Shown: one piece after another, positions 22,206 to 37,151 of the stretch | Layout of the letters: the number at the start of each line of letters is the position of its first letter | Numbering within the stretch: the first letter of the stretch is position 1 | Source: Devosia soli | Lineage (GTDB): Bacteria; Pseudomonadota; Alphaproteobacteria; Rhizobiales; Devosiaceae | Assembly: GCF_000970455.1 (NCBI RefSeq) | Contig: NZ_LAJG01000005.1 | Coordinates: 1 to 64,000 of the forward strand | Length of the DNA stretch: 64,000 nt | Reading direction: 5' to 3' | Translations under genes and position numbers: made by a program | Notes under the pieces: generated by a model | Told to the model about the DNA's origin: nothing | Seen by the model: only the letters and a program-made list of their open reading frames with translations | Databases searched by the model: none

Positions 22206-22454
22206 TGCGCTCTTTCCATCGTCCAAAAATTCTAGTTCGGTCTACACAAGCAAACCAAAGTGGCGCTCATCCGAACCCTTCCGGGAATCGGCGGCGCCCC
22301 AATTTGCAGCGGACCATCCCATCGAAATGGGCAGTCATGCGCACAGGAATTGCTTCGTCTAGTTACCCGACAGTGTGTTTGATCGTCATGGATTCCCGCG
22401 CTAGGCGGCAGGGACCCGGTGTGACAATCACGACCGACCGCTAAGGTAGGCGCT

Positions 22455-22483
22455 GTTTAGAACCGTTGACTCGCCCCGTCAAG
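22455..22483 (-). promoter_or_regulatory. Candidate promoter of the str operon
   Basis: On the minus strand CTTGAC (22483-22478) and CTAAAC (22460-22455) are spaced 17 bp apart, fitting the CTTGAC-type -35 box of alphaproteobacteria. It lies about 250 bp before rpsL. The rest of 22206-22675 shows no credible gene. It separates the divergent rpsL and oxidoreductase genes. Confidence 0.4.
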
Positions 22484-22675
22484 GATTCTTTCGTGAAAAT
22501 ATCTGCGAGGAAGCTATGCATTCCGGGAGGTTCGGCCCTCCCAGCCCCTCACGAGGCGACGGGACGATTTGGCGTAAAGCCGTACGGCATAGGTTAACAG
22601 AGTCTCATTTTGAGTCACGCAGGGCACCCCTGCCCGCTGTCCGGCGCTTGTTCGCGACAATGGCGGAACATAGGT

Positions 22676-23824
22676 ATGGGCGAGCCATCGGAGTTTGATC
22701 AAGTGACCGAAGAGACGCTGCGCGCCGCACTCAAAGTCGACATCGTCATCATCGGCGCGGGACAGGCCGGATTAAGTTCGGCCTATCATCTCAAGTCACT
22801 CGGACTTACCCCTGGCCGCGGTTTCGTCGTGCTGGACCAGGCTCCGCAGCCTGGCGGCGCCTGGCAATATCGATGGCCGTCGCTGACCTTGAGTACGGTC
22901 AACAGGGTCCACGATCTGCCGGGGCTCGGCTTTGCAGAATATGCGGGAGGCGATGCGAGCGTGAAAGCGTCCGTCGCCGTGCCGCATTATTTTGCAGAAT
23001 ATGAGGAGCATTTCGGTCTTCAGGTCATACGGCCGGCGCGTGTGAGTGTCGTATGCCCTCGTGGCGAACGTCTTCGAGTGGAGAGCGATCGCGGGCTTTT
23101 TTCCGCGCGCGGCATCATCAACGCCACTGGAACGTGGGAGAAGCCCTATATCCCAGATTATCCCGGAGCCGAGAGTTTTGGCGGACAGCAGCTCCATACG
23201 CGGGATTATCGGACTGCCGAACAGTTTGCCGGAAAGCATGTGCTCGTCGTGGGTGGCGGCATTTCCGCTATCCAGCTACTGGATGAAATCTCCAAGGTAA
23301 CCAGAACCACCTGGGTGACGAGGACGCCGCCGCGGTTTCGCGAAGGCCCGTTCGATGAAGATGCAGGACGCAAGGCTGTGGCCATGGTGGAAGAACGCGT
23401 GCGGGCCGGACTGCCGCCGCGGGCCGTCGTATCGGTGACGGGGCTGCCCGTCACGCCAGCAATCGAGGCGATGCGCCAGCGGGGCGTCCTCGATCGGCAG
23501 CCGATGTTTTCCGAGATTACCTCTACCGGCGTGCACTGGGACGATGGCCGGACCCTCGATGTCGATGTTATCCTCTGGTGCACGGGGTTCAGAAGCGCGC
23601 TCGATCATCTGGCGCCGCTGCAGCTGCGCGAGGAGAGCGGCGGGATAATCATGACGGGGCGTCTCGCGACGCAAGTGGAGAAAGATCCGCGCGTGCATCT
23701 GGTTGGCTATGGGCCATCGGCTTCCACCATTGGGGCGAACAGGGCCGGAGGCGCGGCAGCACGGGAGCTGATGGCTTACCTCGGCCTTGAAGAGAAACGA
23801 CGCTCCGGCCAGGCGAAGGGGTAA
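22676..23824 (+). CDS. FAD/NAD(P)-binding monooxygenase-like oxidoreductase
   Basis: The 382-residue protein has two dinucleotide folds. The FAD motif GAGQAG is at residues 27-32, PGGAWQYRW follows, then ATGTW (150-154) and the NADPH motif GGGISA (193-198). A CTGFR segment near the C-terminus matches flavin-containing monooxygenases and CzcO-like oxidoreductases. Substrate unknown. The start is uncertain: the ATG at 22676 has a weak ribosome site, and a GTG at 22703 is also possible. It is divergent from rpsL and 93 bp upstream of the aldo/keto reductase. Confidence 0.8.
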   Translation: MGEPSEFDQVTEETLRAALKVDIVIIGAGQAGLSSAYHLKSLGLTPGRGFVVLDQAPQPGGAWQYRWPSLTLSTVNRVHDLPGLGFAEYAGGDASVKASVAVPHYFAEYEEHFGLQVIRPARVSVVCPRGERLRVESDRGLFSARGIINATGTWEKPYIPDYPGAESFGGQQLHTRDYRTAEQFAGKHVLVVGGGISAIQLLDEISKVTRTTWVTRTPPRFREGPFDEDAGRKAVAMVEERVRAGLPPRAVVSVTGLPVTPAIEAMRQRGVLDRQPMFSEITSTGVHWDDGRTLDVDVILWCTGFRSALDHLAPLQLREESGGIIMTGRLATQVEKDPRVHLVGYGPSASTIGANRAGGAAARELMAYLGLEEKRRSGQAKG

Positions 23825-23917
23825 CGTTTCATGCCGGCATGAGGTGCCTGCGGCTTGTGAGGGAGCCACTCGGGTGCTGGCCCGTTAGGCAGCAAACCCT
23901 ATACGAGGAGCAAAGAC

Positions 23918-24760
23918 GTGCACGAAACCCCTGCCCTTCCCCTCAACGACGGCAATCGAATTCCCCAAATCGGCTTCGGCGTCTGGCGGCTCGAAGAAGA
24001 CAAGGCACCAGAGGTCGTTGGCGCAGCGATTAAGGCCGGCTATCGGCATATCGACACGGCCCAGGGCTATGAGAATGAAGCTGGCGTTGGTGAGGCGATC
24101 GCTCAGGCAAGCATCGACCGCGGCGAGCTTTTCATTACCTCCAAGCTGCGCAACGGGCACCAAGGATATGACAGCGCGTTGCGTTCGCTCGATGAATCGC
24201 TCGCACGGCTCAAGCTCGATCATCTCGATCTTTTCCTCATCCACTGGCCCGCGCCGGCGCATGATCGATATGTCGATACCTGGAAGGCGCTGGTTGAAGC
24301 GCAAAAGAATGGGAAGGTGAAATCGATCGGCGTCTCGAACTTCCTGCCCGAACATATTCAGCGGATCGTCGACGCCACGGGTGTCGTTCCCGCGGTCAAC
24401 CAGATCGAGCTGCACGCCGCTTACCAGCAGCGCGCTATCCGCGAATGGTTGCAGGAGCATGAGATCCAGATCGAATGCTATTCCCCGCTTGGCGGCCAGG
24501 GAAGCCAGCTGCTTGAAGACGATGCCATCAAGGACATCGCCGAGGCGCATGGGAAATCGCCGGCGCAGGTGATCATTCGCTGGCATTTGCAGCAGAACCT
24601 GATCGTATTGCCCAAGAGCAGCAAGCCAGAGCGCGCCAGGGATAATTTCGATGTCTGGGATTTCACCCTGACCCGCGAGGACCTTGACCGGATCGATGCG
24701 CTCGATCGTCCGGATGGCAAGACGCTGCCCGAGCCGAACGAGAATAATGAGATGTTCTGA
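23918..24760 (+). CDS. Aldo/keto reductase
   Basis: This 280-residue NADPH-dependent carbonyl reductase has the AKR tetrad Asp46, Tyr51, Lys76 and His109 in the usual contexts (RHIDTAQGYENE, ITSKL, LFLIHW). SPLGGQGS and the C-terminal cofactor segment VLPKSSKPERARDNF are present. It resembles 2,5-diketo-D-gluconate reductases. The AGGAG start signal about 7 bp upstream is good. It shares a bidirectional terminator with rpoC. Confidence 0.93.
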   Translation: MHETPALPLNDGNRIPQIGFGVWRLEEDKAPEVVGAAIKAGYRHIDTAQGYENEAGVGEAIAQASIDRGELFITSKLRNGHQGYDSALRSLDESLARLKLDHLDLFLIHWPAPAHDRYVDTWKALVEAQKNGKVKSIGVSNFLPEHIQRIVDATGVVPAVNQIELHAAYQQRAIREWLQEHEIQIECYSPLGGQGSQLLEDDAIKDIAEAHGKSPAQVIIRWHLQQNLIVLPKSSKPERARDNFDVWDFTLTREDLDRIDALDRPDGKTLPEPNENNEMF

Positions 24761-24777
24761 TCGATCTCTCTGCCAAC

Positions 24778-24808
24778 AAAAAAAGGGGCCCTTGCGGGCC
24801 CCTTTTCG
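24778..24808. terminator. Bidirectional terminator between the AKR gene and rpoC
   Basis: An 11-bp perfect stem, AAAAGGGGCCC / GGGCCCCTTTT with a TTGC loop, flanked by A on the left and T on the right. It works for the plus-strand reductase gene and for rpoC reading the other way. Confidence 0.9.
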
Positions 24809-24826
24809 TATCTGGCGATCTCGACC

Positions 24827-29011
<4,185 letters not shown>

Positions 29012-29090
29012 CAATTCTCTCCTCTATCCGCCCCGACCGCAGCCAAGCTGACGGTCGGTTTGGAAGGTGAATGGGGGTGGAAGTGCCGGA

Positions 29091-32000
29091 TTATTCCGCC
29101 GCTTCCTGAGGAGGTGCGAGCTCCGCCTGATTGGGGTCTTCCACTTCGCGCATGTCGAGTTCGACATTGAGACCGAGCGAACGGATTTCCTTGACCAGAA
29201 CGTTAAAGCTCTCGGGGATGCCCGCTTCGAAGGTATCGTCGCCACGGACGATCGCTTCGTAGACCTTGGTACGACCTGCCACGTCGTCCGACTTGATGGT
29301 GAGCATTTCCTGCAGCGTATAGGCGGCGCCATACGCTTCGAGGGCCCACACTTCCATCTCGCCGAAACGCTGACCGCCGAACTGCGCCTTGCCACCGAGC
29401 GGCTGCTGGGTAACGAGCGAGTAAGGACCGATCGAACGGGCGTGGATCTTGTTGTCCACGAGGTGGTCGAGCTTGAGCATGTAGATATAGCCAACCGTCA
29501 CCTGACGATCGAACTGCTCACCGGTACGGCCGTCATAAACGGTCGACTGGCCCGAAGCCTTGAGGCCTGCCTTTTCGAGCAGAACCACGATGTCGGCTTC
29601 CTTGGCACCGTCGAAAACCGGCGTCGCGATCGGAACACCCTTGGAGAGGTGCTCGCCAAGACGCACCATGCCATCGTCATCGAGATCGGTGATGGCGGTA
29701 TCGCCAGCAAAGAGCTCCTGAACTTCAGTCCGCAGCGGCTTCAAATCGCCGTTGCGCTGATAGGCGCGGACCATCTGGTCGATCTTCTTGCCCATGCCGG
29801 CGCAGGCCCAACCCAAGTGGGTTTCAAGGATCTGGCCAACATTCATGCGCGATGGCACGCCGAGCGGGTTGAGCACGATGTCCACCGAAGTACCGTCTTC
29901 GAGATACGGCATGTCTTCGACGGGAACGATGCGGGAAACCACACCCTTGTTGCCGTGACGGCCGGCCATCTTGTCGCCTGGCTGGATCTTGCGCTTGGTG
30001 GCGATGAAGACCTTGACCATCTTCATCACGCCCGGCGGAAGTTCGTCACCACGCTGGAGCTTGTCGACCTTATCGATGAAGCGCTGTTCGAGGAGACGCC
30101 GGCTTTCTTCATACTGAGCATGAAGGGCTTCCATCTCGGTCATGACCTTGTCGTCTTCGACCGCGAACTGCCACCACTTGGAACGCGGCTGCGCTTCGAA
30201 GATGGAGTCGTTGAGCTTAGTGCCGACGACGTAGCCCTTCGGACCTGCGGTTGCGGCCTTGCCGAACAGCATTTCCTTGAGACGGGCATAGACGTTACGG
30301 TCGAGGATCGACTGTTCGTCGTCACGGTCCTTGGCGAGACGCTCGATTTCTTCGCGCTCGATGGCCATGGCGCGCTCGTCCTTGTCGATGCCGTGGCGAT
30401 TGAAAACGCGCACTTCAACAACGGTACCAGCATCGCCCGGCGGAACGCGGAGCGAGGTATCGCGAACGTCCGAAGCCTTTTCACCGAAGATGGCGCGGAG
30501 GAGCTTTTCTTCCGGCGTCATCGGGCTTTCGCCCTTGGGGGTAATCTTGCCGACGAGGATATCGCCCGGCTGCACTTCGGCACCGATGTGAACGATACCG
30601 GCTTCGTCGAGGTTCTTCAGCGCTTCTTCCGAAACGTTCGGAATGTCACGCGTGATTTCTTCAGGACCAAGCTTGGTGTCGCGGGCCATCACTTCATATT
30701 CCTCGATGTGGATCGAGGTGAAGACGTCCTGCATCGCGATCTTCTCGCTCAGCAGGATGGAGTCTTCGAAGTTGTACCCGTTCCAGGGCATGAAGGCGAC
30801 GAGCACGTTTCGGCCGAGGGCGAGATCGCCCAGTTCGGTCGATGGACCGTCAGCAATGATGTCGCCGGCGTTGACGTGGTCACCCACAACGACCAGCGGG
30901 CGCTGATTGATACAAGTGGACTGGTTCGAACGCTGGAACTTCATCAGGTTATAGATGTCGACACCCGACTTCGACGCATCGGTTTCTTCCGTTGCGCGAA
31001 TAACGATACGGGTCGCGTCCACCTGGTCGACGACACCCTTGCGCTTGGCAACGATGGCAGCGCCGGAGTCACGGGCCACGACTGGCTCCATGCCGGTGCC
31101 CACGAACGGGGCTTCGGCGCGCAGCAACGGCACAGCCTGACGCTGCATGTTCGAGCCCATGAGGGCACGGTTGGCGTCGTCGTTTTCGAGGAACGGGATC
31201 AGCGAAGCGGCGACCGACACCATCTGCTTGGGGGAAACGTCCATGAGGTCGACGTTTTCCTTGGGCGTCAGGCCGTTGTCACCGGCGTGGCGAGCCACGA
31301 CCAGATCATCGGTCAGCGTGCCGTCGGCGTTCATCTTGACGTTGGCCTGGGCAACGTAGTGCTTGGCCTCTTCCATGGCGGAGAGGTAGACGACTTCGTC
31401 AGTCACCTTGCCATCGACAATCTTGCGGTACGGAGTTTCGATGAAACCGTACTTGTTGACGCGGGCGAAGGTGGAGAGCGAATTGATCAGACCGATGTTC
31501 GGGCCTTCCGGCGTCTCGATCGGGCAGATACGGCCGTAGTGGGTCGGATGCACGTCGCGGACTTCAAAGCCTGCGCGCTCGCGGGTGAGACCGCCCGGCC
31601 CAAGAGCCGAAAGACGGCGCTTGTGGGTGATTTCGGAGAGCGGGTTGGTCTGGTCCATGAACTGCGAAAGCTGGGACGAGCCGAAGAACTCGCGCACAGC
31701 GGCGGCAGCCGGCTTGGCATTGATCAGATCCTGCGGCATGACCGTGTCGATTTCGACCGAGCTCATGCGCTCCTTGATGGCGCGCTCCATGCGGAGCAGG
31801 CCAAGGCGATAGGAGTTTTCCATGAGTTCGCCGACGGAGCGAACGCGGCGGTTGCCGAGATTGTCGATGTCGTCGACTTCGCCACGACCGTCGCGCAGGT
31901 TGACCAGCGTGCGGACGACTTCGACGATGTCTTCCTTGCGCAGGGTGCGCATGGTGTCCGGCGCATCGAGTTCGAGACGCATGTTCATCTTGACGCGGCC

Positions 32001-33224
32001 GACGGCGGACAGGTCATAGCGCTCGCTGTCGAAGAACAGCGACTGGAACATGGCTTCGGCGGTTTCGACGGTCGGCGGTTCACCCGGACGCATCACGCGG
32101 TAGATATCGAAAAGCGCGTCTTCACGGCTTTCGTTCTTGTCCACGGCGAGCGTGTTGCGGATGTAGGGCCCGATGGTGATGTGGTCGATGTCGAGGATCG
32201 GCAGCTCGTCAAAGCCGAGGTCGACCAGCTTGGTCAGCAGCTTTTCGTCGAGCTCGTCGCCGGCTTCGGCGTAGATCTCACCGGTCTTGAGGTTGACGAT
32301 GTCCTCGGCGATGTAGGCGCCGAAGAGATCAGCATCGGTCGCAAGCAGGTGCGTCAGACCGTTTTCAGCCAACTTCTTGGCCTGGCGGGCCGAAAGCTTC
32401 TTGCCACCTTCATGGACGACGTCGCCGGTCTTGGCGTCGATGAGGTCGTGGCTTGGCTTCGCGCCCTTCCACTTTTCCGCATCGTAGGGCACGCGCCAGC
32501 CGTTGTCGGTCTTTTCGTAGTTCAGCGTCGTGTAGTAGGTGTCGAGGATTTCCTCGGCATCCATGCCCAGCGCCTTGAGGAGCGAGGTGACCGGAATCTT
32601 GCGGCGACGGTCGATACGCGCATAGACGATGTCCTTGGCGTCGAATTCGATATCGAGCCAGGATCCGCGGTACGGGATGATGCGGCCAGCGAACAGGAGC
32701 TTGCCCGAGGAGTGGGTCTTGCCCTTGTCGTGATCGAAGAACACGCCCGGAGAGCGGTGCATCTGCGAGACGATGACACGCTCGGTGCCGTTGACGATGA
32801 AGGTGCCGTTCGACGTCATGAAGGGCATGTCGCCCATGTAGACGTCCTGCTCCTTGATGTCCTTGACCGAACGGGCGCCGGTTTCTTCGTCCACTTCGAA
32901 CACGATCAGGCGCAGCGTGACCTTGAGCGGGGCAGCGAAGGTGATATCGCGCGCGCGGCACTCGTCGATGTCATACTTGGGCTGTTCGAATTCGTAGCGC
33001 ACGAATTCAAGCGAAGCGGTGTTGGAGAAGTCGGTGATCGGGAACACCGACCGGAAGACGGACTGAAGCCCTTCATCGGCACGACCGCCCTTGGGCTCGT
33101 CGACCATGAGGAACTGATCATATGAAGCCTTCTGGACTTCGATCAGGTTGGGCATCTCCGTGACTTCGCGGATGGAACCGAAGGACTTGCGTACCTTACG
33201 GCGGCCGTTGAACGTGGTAGCCAT
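29091..33224 (-). CDS. rpoB: RNA polymerase beta subunit
   Basis: The 1377-residue beta subunit forms the other half of the active-site cleft. The rifampicin-binding segment [20 protein letters not shown] is wild type in sequence. The C-terminal region with [20 protein letters not shown] is intact. It is preceded by a 419-bp spacer with hairpins after rplL, and followed by rpoC. Confidence 0.98.
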   Translation of the reverse strand: MATTFNGRRKVRKSFGSIREVTEMPNLIEVQKASYDQFLMVDEPKGGRADEGLQSVFRSVFPITDFSNTASLEFVRYEFEQPKYDIDECRARDITFAAPLKVTLRLIVFEVDEETGARSVKDIKEQDVYMGDMPFMTSNGTFIVNGTERVIVSQMHRSPGVFFDHDKGKTHSSGKLLFAGRIIPYRGSWLDIEFDAKDIVYARIDRRRKIPVTSLLKALGMDAEEILDTYYTTLNYEKTDNGWRVPYDAEKWKGAKPSHDLIDAKTGDVVHEGGKKLSARQAKKLAENGLTHLLATDADLFGAYIAEDIVNLKTGEIYAEAGDELDEKLLTKLVDLGFDELPILDIDHITIGPYIRNTLAVDKNESREDALFDIYRVMRPGEPPTVETAEAMFQSLFFDSERYDLSAVGRVKMNMRLELDAPDTMRTLRKEDIVEVVRTLVNLRDGRGEVDDIDNLGNRRVRSVGELMENSYRLGLLRMERAIKERMSSVEIDTVMPQDLINAKPAAAAVREFFGSSQLSQFMDQTNPLSEITHKRRLSALGPGGLTRERAGFEVRDVHPTHYGRICPIETPEGPNIGLINSLSTFARVNKYGFIETPYRKIVDGKVTDEVVYLSAMEEAKHYVAQANVKMNADGTLTDDLVVARHAGDNGLTPKENVDLMDVSPKQMVSVAASLIPFLENDDANRALMGSNMQRQAVPLLRAEAPFVGTGMEPVVARDSGAAIVAKRKGVVDQVDATRIVIRATEETDASKSGVDIYNLMKFQRSNQSTCINQRPLVVVGDHVNAGDIIADGPSTELGDLALGRNVLVAFMPWNGYNFEDSILLSEKIAMQDVFTSIHIEEYEVMARDTKLGPEEITRDIPNVSEEALKNLDEAGIVHIGAEVQPGDILVGKITPKGESPMTPEEKLLRAIFGEKASDVRDTSLRVPPGDAGTVVEVRVFNRHGIDKDERAMAIEREEIERLAKDRDDEQSILDRNVYARLKEMLFGKAATAGPKGYVVGTKLNDSIFEAQPRSKWWQFAVEDDKVMTEMEALHAQYEESRRLLEQRFIDKVDKLQRGDELPPGVMKMVKVFIATKRKIQPGDKMAGRHGNKGVVSRIVPVEDMPYLEDGTSVDIVLNPLGVPSRMNVGQILETHLGWACAGMGKKIDQMVRAYQRNGDLKPLRTEVQELFAGDTAITDLDDDGMVRLGEHLSKGVPIATPVFDGAKEADIVVLLEKAGLKASGQSTVYDGRTGEQFDRQVTVGYIYMLKLDHLVDNKIHARSIGPYSLVTQQPLGGKAQFGGQRFGEMEVWALEAYGAAYTLQEMLTIKSDDVAGRTKVYEAIVRGDDTFEAGIPESFNVLVKEIRSLGLNVELDMREVEDPNQAELAPPQEAAE

Positions 33225-33643
33225 GAAGCTCCTACTTTCTTTTGTCGCGCTTTCGACGCCGGAAGGGCAACCTTCCTCTAAGCGCTCCGTTTCTTGCTTT
33301 GTCTCGGAGGCAGATATCCAAAGACCCGACTATCAGCCGTCGGCGCTCGGGATATATGCCTGGTAGTCATTACACTGGTCCGGACGATGCCGTTTTCATC
33401 GTATCCGCGAACCACCGGACACGATCACAGGTGCGTGTTAAGCGGCTAAAGCCTCGCGTCGGGCCGTGCCCAAGGCGAGGTCAACATAGGCTTTCGCGTG
33501 CCTGCGACATCAAAAATCGTCATCAATTTCCGCAAATTGGCGCCAGACCCATCCAATCGGCCCGACGAATCGTCCTGTAGAAAACAGAACAGCGAGATGG
33601 CACATATAGCGCCACCTCGCCGATTTCAAGTGCTAAAGCGAAC
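33225..33643 (-). promoter_or_regulatory. rplL-rpoB spacer with attenuator-like hairpins
   Basis: No gene is visible in these 419 bp. On the minus strand, in order, there is an 11-bp imperfect stem (arms 33609-33619 and 33593-33603) followed by a weak T-rich tract, a CCTCGC/GCGAGG hairpin (33452-33480), and a GGAAGG/CCTTCC hairpin (33261-33276) 37 bp before rpoB. In E. coli this gap holds an attenuator and an RNase III site. I infer a comparable role without proof. Confidence 0.45.
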
Positions 33644-34021
33644 TTACTTGAGTTCGACCTTGGCGCCAGCGTCTTCAAGCTTCTTCTTGATGTCTTCAGC
33701 TTCAGCCTTCGAAGCGCCTTCCTTGACGGCCTTCGGAGCGCCTTCAACGAGAGCCTTGGCTTCGCCGAGACCCAGACCGGTGATGGCACGGACTTCCTTG
33801 ATGACGTTGATCTTGTTGTCGCCGAAGGAGGCGAGGATCACGTCGAATTCAGTCTTTTCTTCAGCGGCCGGAGCGGCAGCACCGCCACCAGCGGCAGCAG
33901 CGACAGCAACCGGAGCGGCGGCGGAAACGCCCCACTTTTCTTCCAGCATCTTGGACAGTTCGGAAGCTTCCAGAACGGTCAGGGCAGAGAGATCATCAAC
34001 GAGCTTGGCGAGATCGGCCAT
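33644..34021 (-). CDS. rplL: Large-subunit ribosomal protein bL12 (L7/L12)
   Basis: This 125-residue stalk protein recruits and activates translation GTPases. It has the N-terminal dimer helix region ([20 protein letters not shown]), an Ala/Gly/Pro hinge and the conserved C-terminal domain ([20 protein letters not shown], then [19 protein letters not shown]). Confidence 0.98.
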   Translation of the reverse strand: MADLAKLVDDLSALTVLEASELSKMLEEKWGVSAAAPVAVAAAAGGGAAAPAAEEKTEFDVILASFGDNKINVIKEVRAITGLGLGEAKALVEGAPKAVKEGASKAEAEDIKKKLEDAGAKVELK

Positions 34022-34078
34022 TTTATACTCTTTCCAGATAGGGTTTCAGTTCGAACAGGTTTGTTTGGTCGGAACGGC

Positions 34079-34597
34079 TTATGCCGCTTCGCTCTTTTCG
34101 GCGTGCGCTGCGAGGACGCGAGCAATGCCCGCACCCGGCTGCACGAGAATGGAAGCGATGTTCTGTGCCGGCTGCTTGACCAGACCTGCGAGCTTGGCGC
34201 GCAGTTCGTCGAGCGAGGGCAGAGTTGCCAGGGTCTTGACGCCGTCGACGTCAAGCGCAGTCGCACCCATTGCGCCACCGAGAATGACGAACTTTTGGTT
34301 CTTCTCGGCAAAAGCCGCTGCGATTTTCGGCGCAACGATCGGGTCTTCAGCGTAGGCAATCACGGTCGGGCCGGTGAACAGGCCCGAGATGTCCGCGACA
34401 TCGGTTTCCTTCAGAGCGAGCTTGGCAAGGCGGTTCTTGGCGACCTTGACCTTGCCGCCTGCCTTCTTGACCTGCACGCGCAGATCAGTGAACGCAGCAA
34501 CGGAAAGACCAACGTTCTGCGCGATGACGATCGATCCAGCGCCCGCGAGGGCTTCCTGGAGCGAAGCGACGACTTCGCGCTTTTCCGCTTTTTCCAT
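34079..34597 (-). CDS. rplJ: Large-subunit ribosomal protein uL10
   Basis: The start is the ATG at 34597 (MEKAEKREVV), with GGAG six bases upstream, giving 172 residues. An in-frame TTG four codons earlier overlaps that ribosome site and is rejected. uL10 anchors the bL12 dimers on the ribosome and, as the L10-L12 complex, represses its own leader in many bacteria. It is followed by rplL at 57 bp. Confidence 0.97.
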   Translation of the reverse strand: MEKAEKREVVASLQEALAGAGSIVIAQNVGLSVAAFTDLRVQVKKAGGKVKVAKNRLAKLALKETDVADISGLFTGPTVIAYAEDPIVAPKIAAAFAEKNQKFVILGGAMGATALDVDGVKTLATLPSLDELRAKLAGLVKQPAQNIASILVQPGAGIARVLAAHAEKSEAA

Positions 34598-34895
34598 GCT
34601 AGTCTCCAATTAGACTAGGCCCAGTATGCCTGAAGGCATGCAGGGACCATTGCCATTTGCTGCCTCATCCCCTTGCGGAGCGGAGAGCAACGGTTAGGTG
34701 CCTGCCAACCGAGCGCCCGGACGGGCCACTGGTTTAGGTTCGAACCGAAATCGAAATTTCGGTGTCTCACCCCGTCTATTGCTGGCTCCGGATGGAATTA
34801 ACGACCCAAAGGATCGACCGGCAGTCTCGGACAGGACTTCTGCCCCTCTATTCGAGAGGCGACACCGGGCGGCGTGAACCGCCCGGAATTCTTTA
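34598..34895 (-). promoter_or_regulatory. L10-type leader between rplA and rplJ
   Basis: A 298-bp non-coding stretch starts with a CCGGGCGG/CCGCCCGG hairpin (34865-34886) just after the rplA stop. Several further pairing segments follow, such as GAAATTTCGATTTC on the minus strand and GCATGCC/GGCATAC near rplJ. The position and structure fit the ribosomal L10 leader, where L10-L12 binding controls rplJL translation. The assignment rests on context. No covariance search was possible. Confidence 0.55.
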
Positions 34896-35588
34896 TTAGA
34901 GCGCGGTACCCGGCTCGACGTGGACGCCAGCGCCCATAGTCGAGGAAACGGCAACCTTCTTGACGTAGGTGCCCTTGGCGCCAGCCGGCTTGGACTTCAC
35001 GACAGCGTCGGTGAAGGCCTTGATGTTCTGGAGAAGCGCTTCTTCCGAGAACGAAACCTTGCCGATACCGGCGTGGATAATGCCGGCCTTTTCGACGCGG
35101 TACTCGACAGCGCCGCCCTTGGCAGCGCCGACAGCGCCCTTGACGTCCATAGTAACGGTGCCGACCTTGGGGTTCGGCATCAGGTTGCGCGGCCCGAGGA
35201 TCTTACCGAGACGGCCGACGAGCGGCATCATGTCCGGGGTGGCGATGCAGCGATCGAAATCGAGCTTGCCGCCCTGGATGGTTTCGAGAAGATCTTCCGC
35301 ACCGACGATGTCAGCGCCGGCAGCCTTGGCCTCGTCAGCCTTGGCGCCACGGGCGAACACGGCGACGCGAACGGTCTTGCCGGTGCCGTTGGGAAGATTG
35401 ACGACGCCACGAACCATCTGGTCGGCGTGACGCGGGTCGACGCCCAGGTTCATCGCGATCTCGACGGTTTCGTCGAACTTGGCCGAAGCCTTCGACTTGA
35501 CGAACTTCACCGCTTCTTCGAGCGAGTAGAGCTTGGTGCGGTCCAGGCCTTCACGACCAGCGGCGACCTTCTTTGCGATCTTTGCCAT
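34896..35588 (-). CDS. rplA: Large-subunit ribosomal protein uL1
   Basis: The 230-residue uL1 forms the mobile L1 stalk that moves deacylated tRNA out of the E site. The family signature appears as [17 protein letters not shown], and the N-terminal domain shows [20 protein letters not shown]. It lies 5 bp after rplK and may repress rplKA as in E. coli. Confidence 0.98.
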   Translation of the reverse strand: MAKIAKKVAAGREGLDRTKLYSLEEAVKFVKSKASAKFDETVEIAMNLGVDPRHADQMVRGVVNLPNGTGKTVRVAVFARGAKADEAKAAGADIVGAEDLLETIQGGKLDFDRCIATPDMMPLVGRLGKILGPRNLMPNPKVGTVTMDVKGAVGAAKGGAVEYRVEKAGIIHAGIGKVSFSEEALLQNIKAFTDAVVKSKPAGAKGTYVKKVAVSSTMGAGVHVEPGTAL

Positions 35589-35593
35589 TGTTA

Positions 35594-36022
35594 TCAGCCC
35601 TCGACCTGGATGCCCATGGAACGGGCGGAGCCGGCGATCATCGAGATTGCAGCCTCGACGTTGTCGGCGTTGAGATCAACCATCTTCTTCTCGGCGATTT
35701 CACGCAGCTGAGCCGTCGTGATCGTGCCAGCCGAATCCTTGCCCGGAAGCTTGGAACCGGACTTTAGGTTCACGGCCTTCTTGATGAAGTAGGTCACCGG
35801 CGGCTGCTTCATCACGAAGGTGAAGCTCTTGTCGGCATAAGCGGTGATCACGACCGGAATCGGAGCACCCTTTTCGATCTCCTGCGTGGCCGCGTTGAAG
35901 GCCTTGCAGAATTCCATGATGTTAAGGCCGCGCTGACCGAGCGCGGGGCCGATCGGCGGGGATGGGGTTGCCGAACCAGCGGCAACCTGCAGCTTTAAGT
36001 AGCCAACGACTTTCTTCGCCAT
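35594..36022 (-). CDS. rplK: Large-subunit ribosomal protein uL11
   Basis: This 142-residue protein sits at the base of the L12 stalk and forms the thiostrepton and RelA-responsive site. [20 protein letters not shown] (N-terminal domain) and the C-terminal [19 protein letters not shown] are intact. Confidence 0.98.
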   Translation of the reverse strand: MAKKVVGYLKLQVAAGSATPSPPIGPALGQRGLNIMEFCKAFNAATQEIEKGAPIPVVITAYADKSFTFVMKQPPVTYFIKKAVNLKSGSKLPGKDSAGTITTAQLREIAEKKMVDLNADNVEAAISMIAGSARSMGIQVEG

Positions 36023-36133
36023 TTTCTATCCTCTTAGTGCCGAAGCCGGCAGTTGAGCCGTGGTGCGGTTTCCTGACGCCGGCAAGCGCCATCCCCTTCC
36101 ACGGGTTTTACGCAGCCGAAGCTACGTAGGGGG

Positions 36134-36664
36134 TCAGACCTTTTCGACCTGACCGTATTCGAGCTCCACAGGTGTGGGGCGCCCGAAAATCGAAACTTCC
36201 ACCTTGAGGCGGGAGCGCTCTTCGTCGACTTCTTCCACGATGCCATTGAAGCTGGCAAAGGGACCGTCGGACACGCGAACGCTTTCGCCAACCTCGAAGC
36301 TGACGGAAGGCTTTGGATGCTCGACGCCTTCCTGCACTTGCTGCAGGATCGACATGGCTTCCTTTTCGGAGATCGGCATGGGCTTGTTATCAGCACCCAA
36401 AAAGCCGGTCACCTTCGGCGTATTTTTGATCAGATGGAAAGTCTGATCGGTCAGATCCATCTTCACGAGCACGTAGCCCGGGAAAAACTTGCGTTCCGTA
36501 TCGACCTTGCGGCCACGACGGATCTCGACGACCTTTTCGGTCGGCACGATGACGTCGTCGAACAGATGCTCGAGCTTGGTCTGGGCGACCTTTTCCTTGA
36601 TCGCGTCAGCCACTTTGCGCTCGAAGTTCGAGTACGCCTGAACAATGTACCAGCGCTTGGCCAT
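36134..36664 (-). CDS. nusG: Transcription elongation/antitermination factor NusG
   Basis: A 176-residue protein with the NGN domain ([34 protein letters not shown]) binding RNA polymerase, and a C-terminal KOW domain ([20 protein letters not shown]) that binds NusE or Rho. It lies 36 bp after secE. The 111-bp gap to rplK contains no gene. Confidence 0.98.
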   Translation of the reverse strand: MAKRWYIVQAYSNFERKVADAIKEKVAQTKLEHLFDDVIVPTEKVVEIRRGRKVDTERKFFPGYVLVKMDLTDQTFHLIKNTPKVTGFLGADNKPMPISEKEAMSILQQVQEGVEHPKPSVSFEVGESVRVSDGPFASFNGIVEEVDEERSRLKVEVSIFGRPTPVELEYGQVEKV

Positions 36665-36700
36665 GCCGCCTCGCCGCTCCTCGTTAGTCGCCCGGTCCGC

Positions 36701-36895
36701 TTAGCGGATCGAAAGCATCAAAGACACCAGCCACGAGATCACCTGATCGGCGACCAGGAAGAAGATGCTCGCAAAGATCACCAGAACCAAAACCATAATG
36801 GTCGAAATGATAACTTCATTCCGTCCCGGCCAAGTGACCTTCGATACTTCCGTGCGAACCTGCTGGAAGAAGGTGATCGGATTGGTACGGGCCAT
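36701..36895 (-). CDS. secE: Preprotein translocase subunit SecE
   Basis: I use the ATG at 36895 (MARTNPITFFQQVRTEVSKV), giving 64 residues with the conserved amphipathic VSKVTWPGRNEV segment and one membrane helix (about residues 32-57). A longer start 12 codons upstream is not typical. SecE clamps SecY in the translocon. It is the first gene of the secE-nusG-rpl-rpo set. Confidence 0.96.
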   Translation of the reverse strand: MARTNPITFFQQVRTEVSKVTWPGRNEVIISTIMVLVLVIFASIFFLVADQVISWLVSLMLSIR

Positions 36896-36967
36896 TGGTG
36901 GTCGATTCCGGTTGTCTTGGTGCAAAACCAAAGGCCGCGCAGGACTCCCGCACGGCCGGATTGGGGC

Positions 36968-36996
36968 TATCTAATTAATCTTGGGTGCAATTGCAA
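36968..36996 (-). promoter_or_regulatory. Candidate promoter of secE-nusG
   Basis: On the minus strand TTGCAA (36996-36991) and TAGATA (36973-36968) are 17 bp apart, about 75 bp upstream of the secE start. The assignment is by pattern only. The leader also contains a GC-rich hairpin around 36935-36955. Confidence 0.4.
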
Positions 36997-37151
36997 CCGC
37001 CAATCGCGCCGCCCCTCGCGAGAGGGACGACGCAAAGCTACAACAGCCGTAAAGCATAGTTGCAGAAAACTGTGGAAGTCTCTTGCGTCCGGCAATGCTT
37101 TGGAATTGGATCAAAATGCGGCCAAAAGGTGGCATCGAGGGATACGCCGTC

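Noticed and set aside
29067-33125. Very long open frame antisense to rpoB, and similar ones opposite fusA, rpoC, tuf and secY
   Set aside because: They mirror the high-GC codon pattern of the real genes, have no ribosome sites, and encode Asp/Val/Leu/His-rich sequence without recognisable domains.
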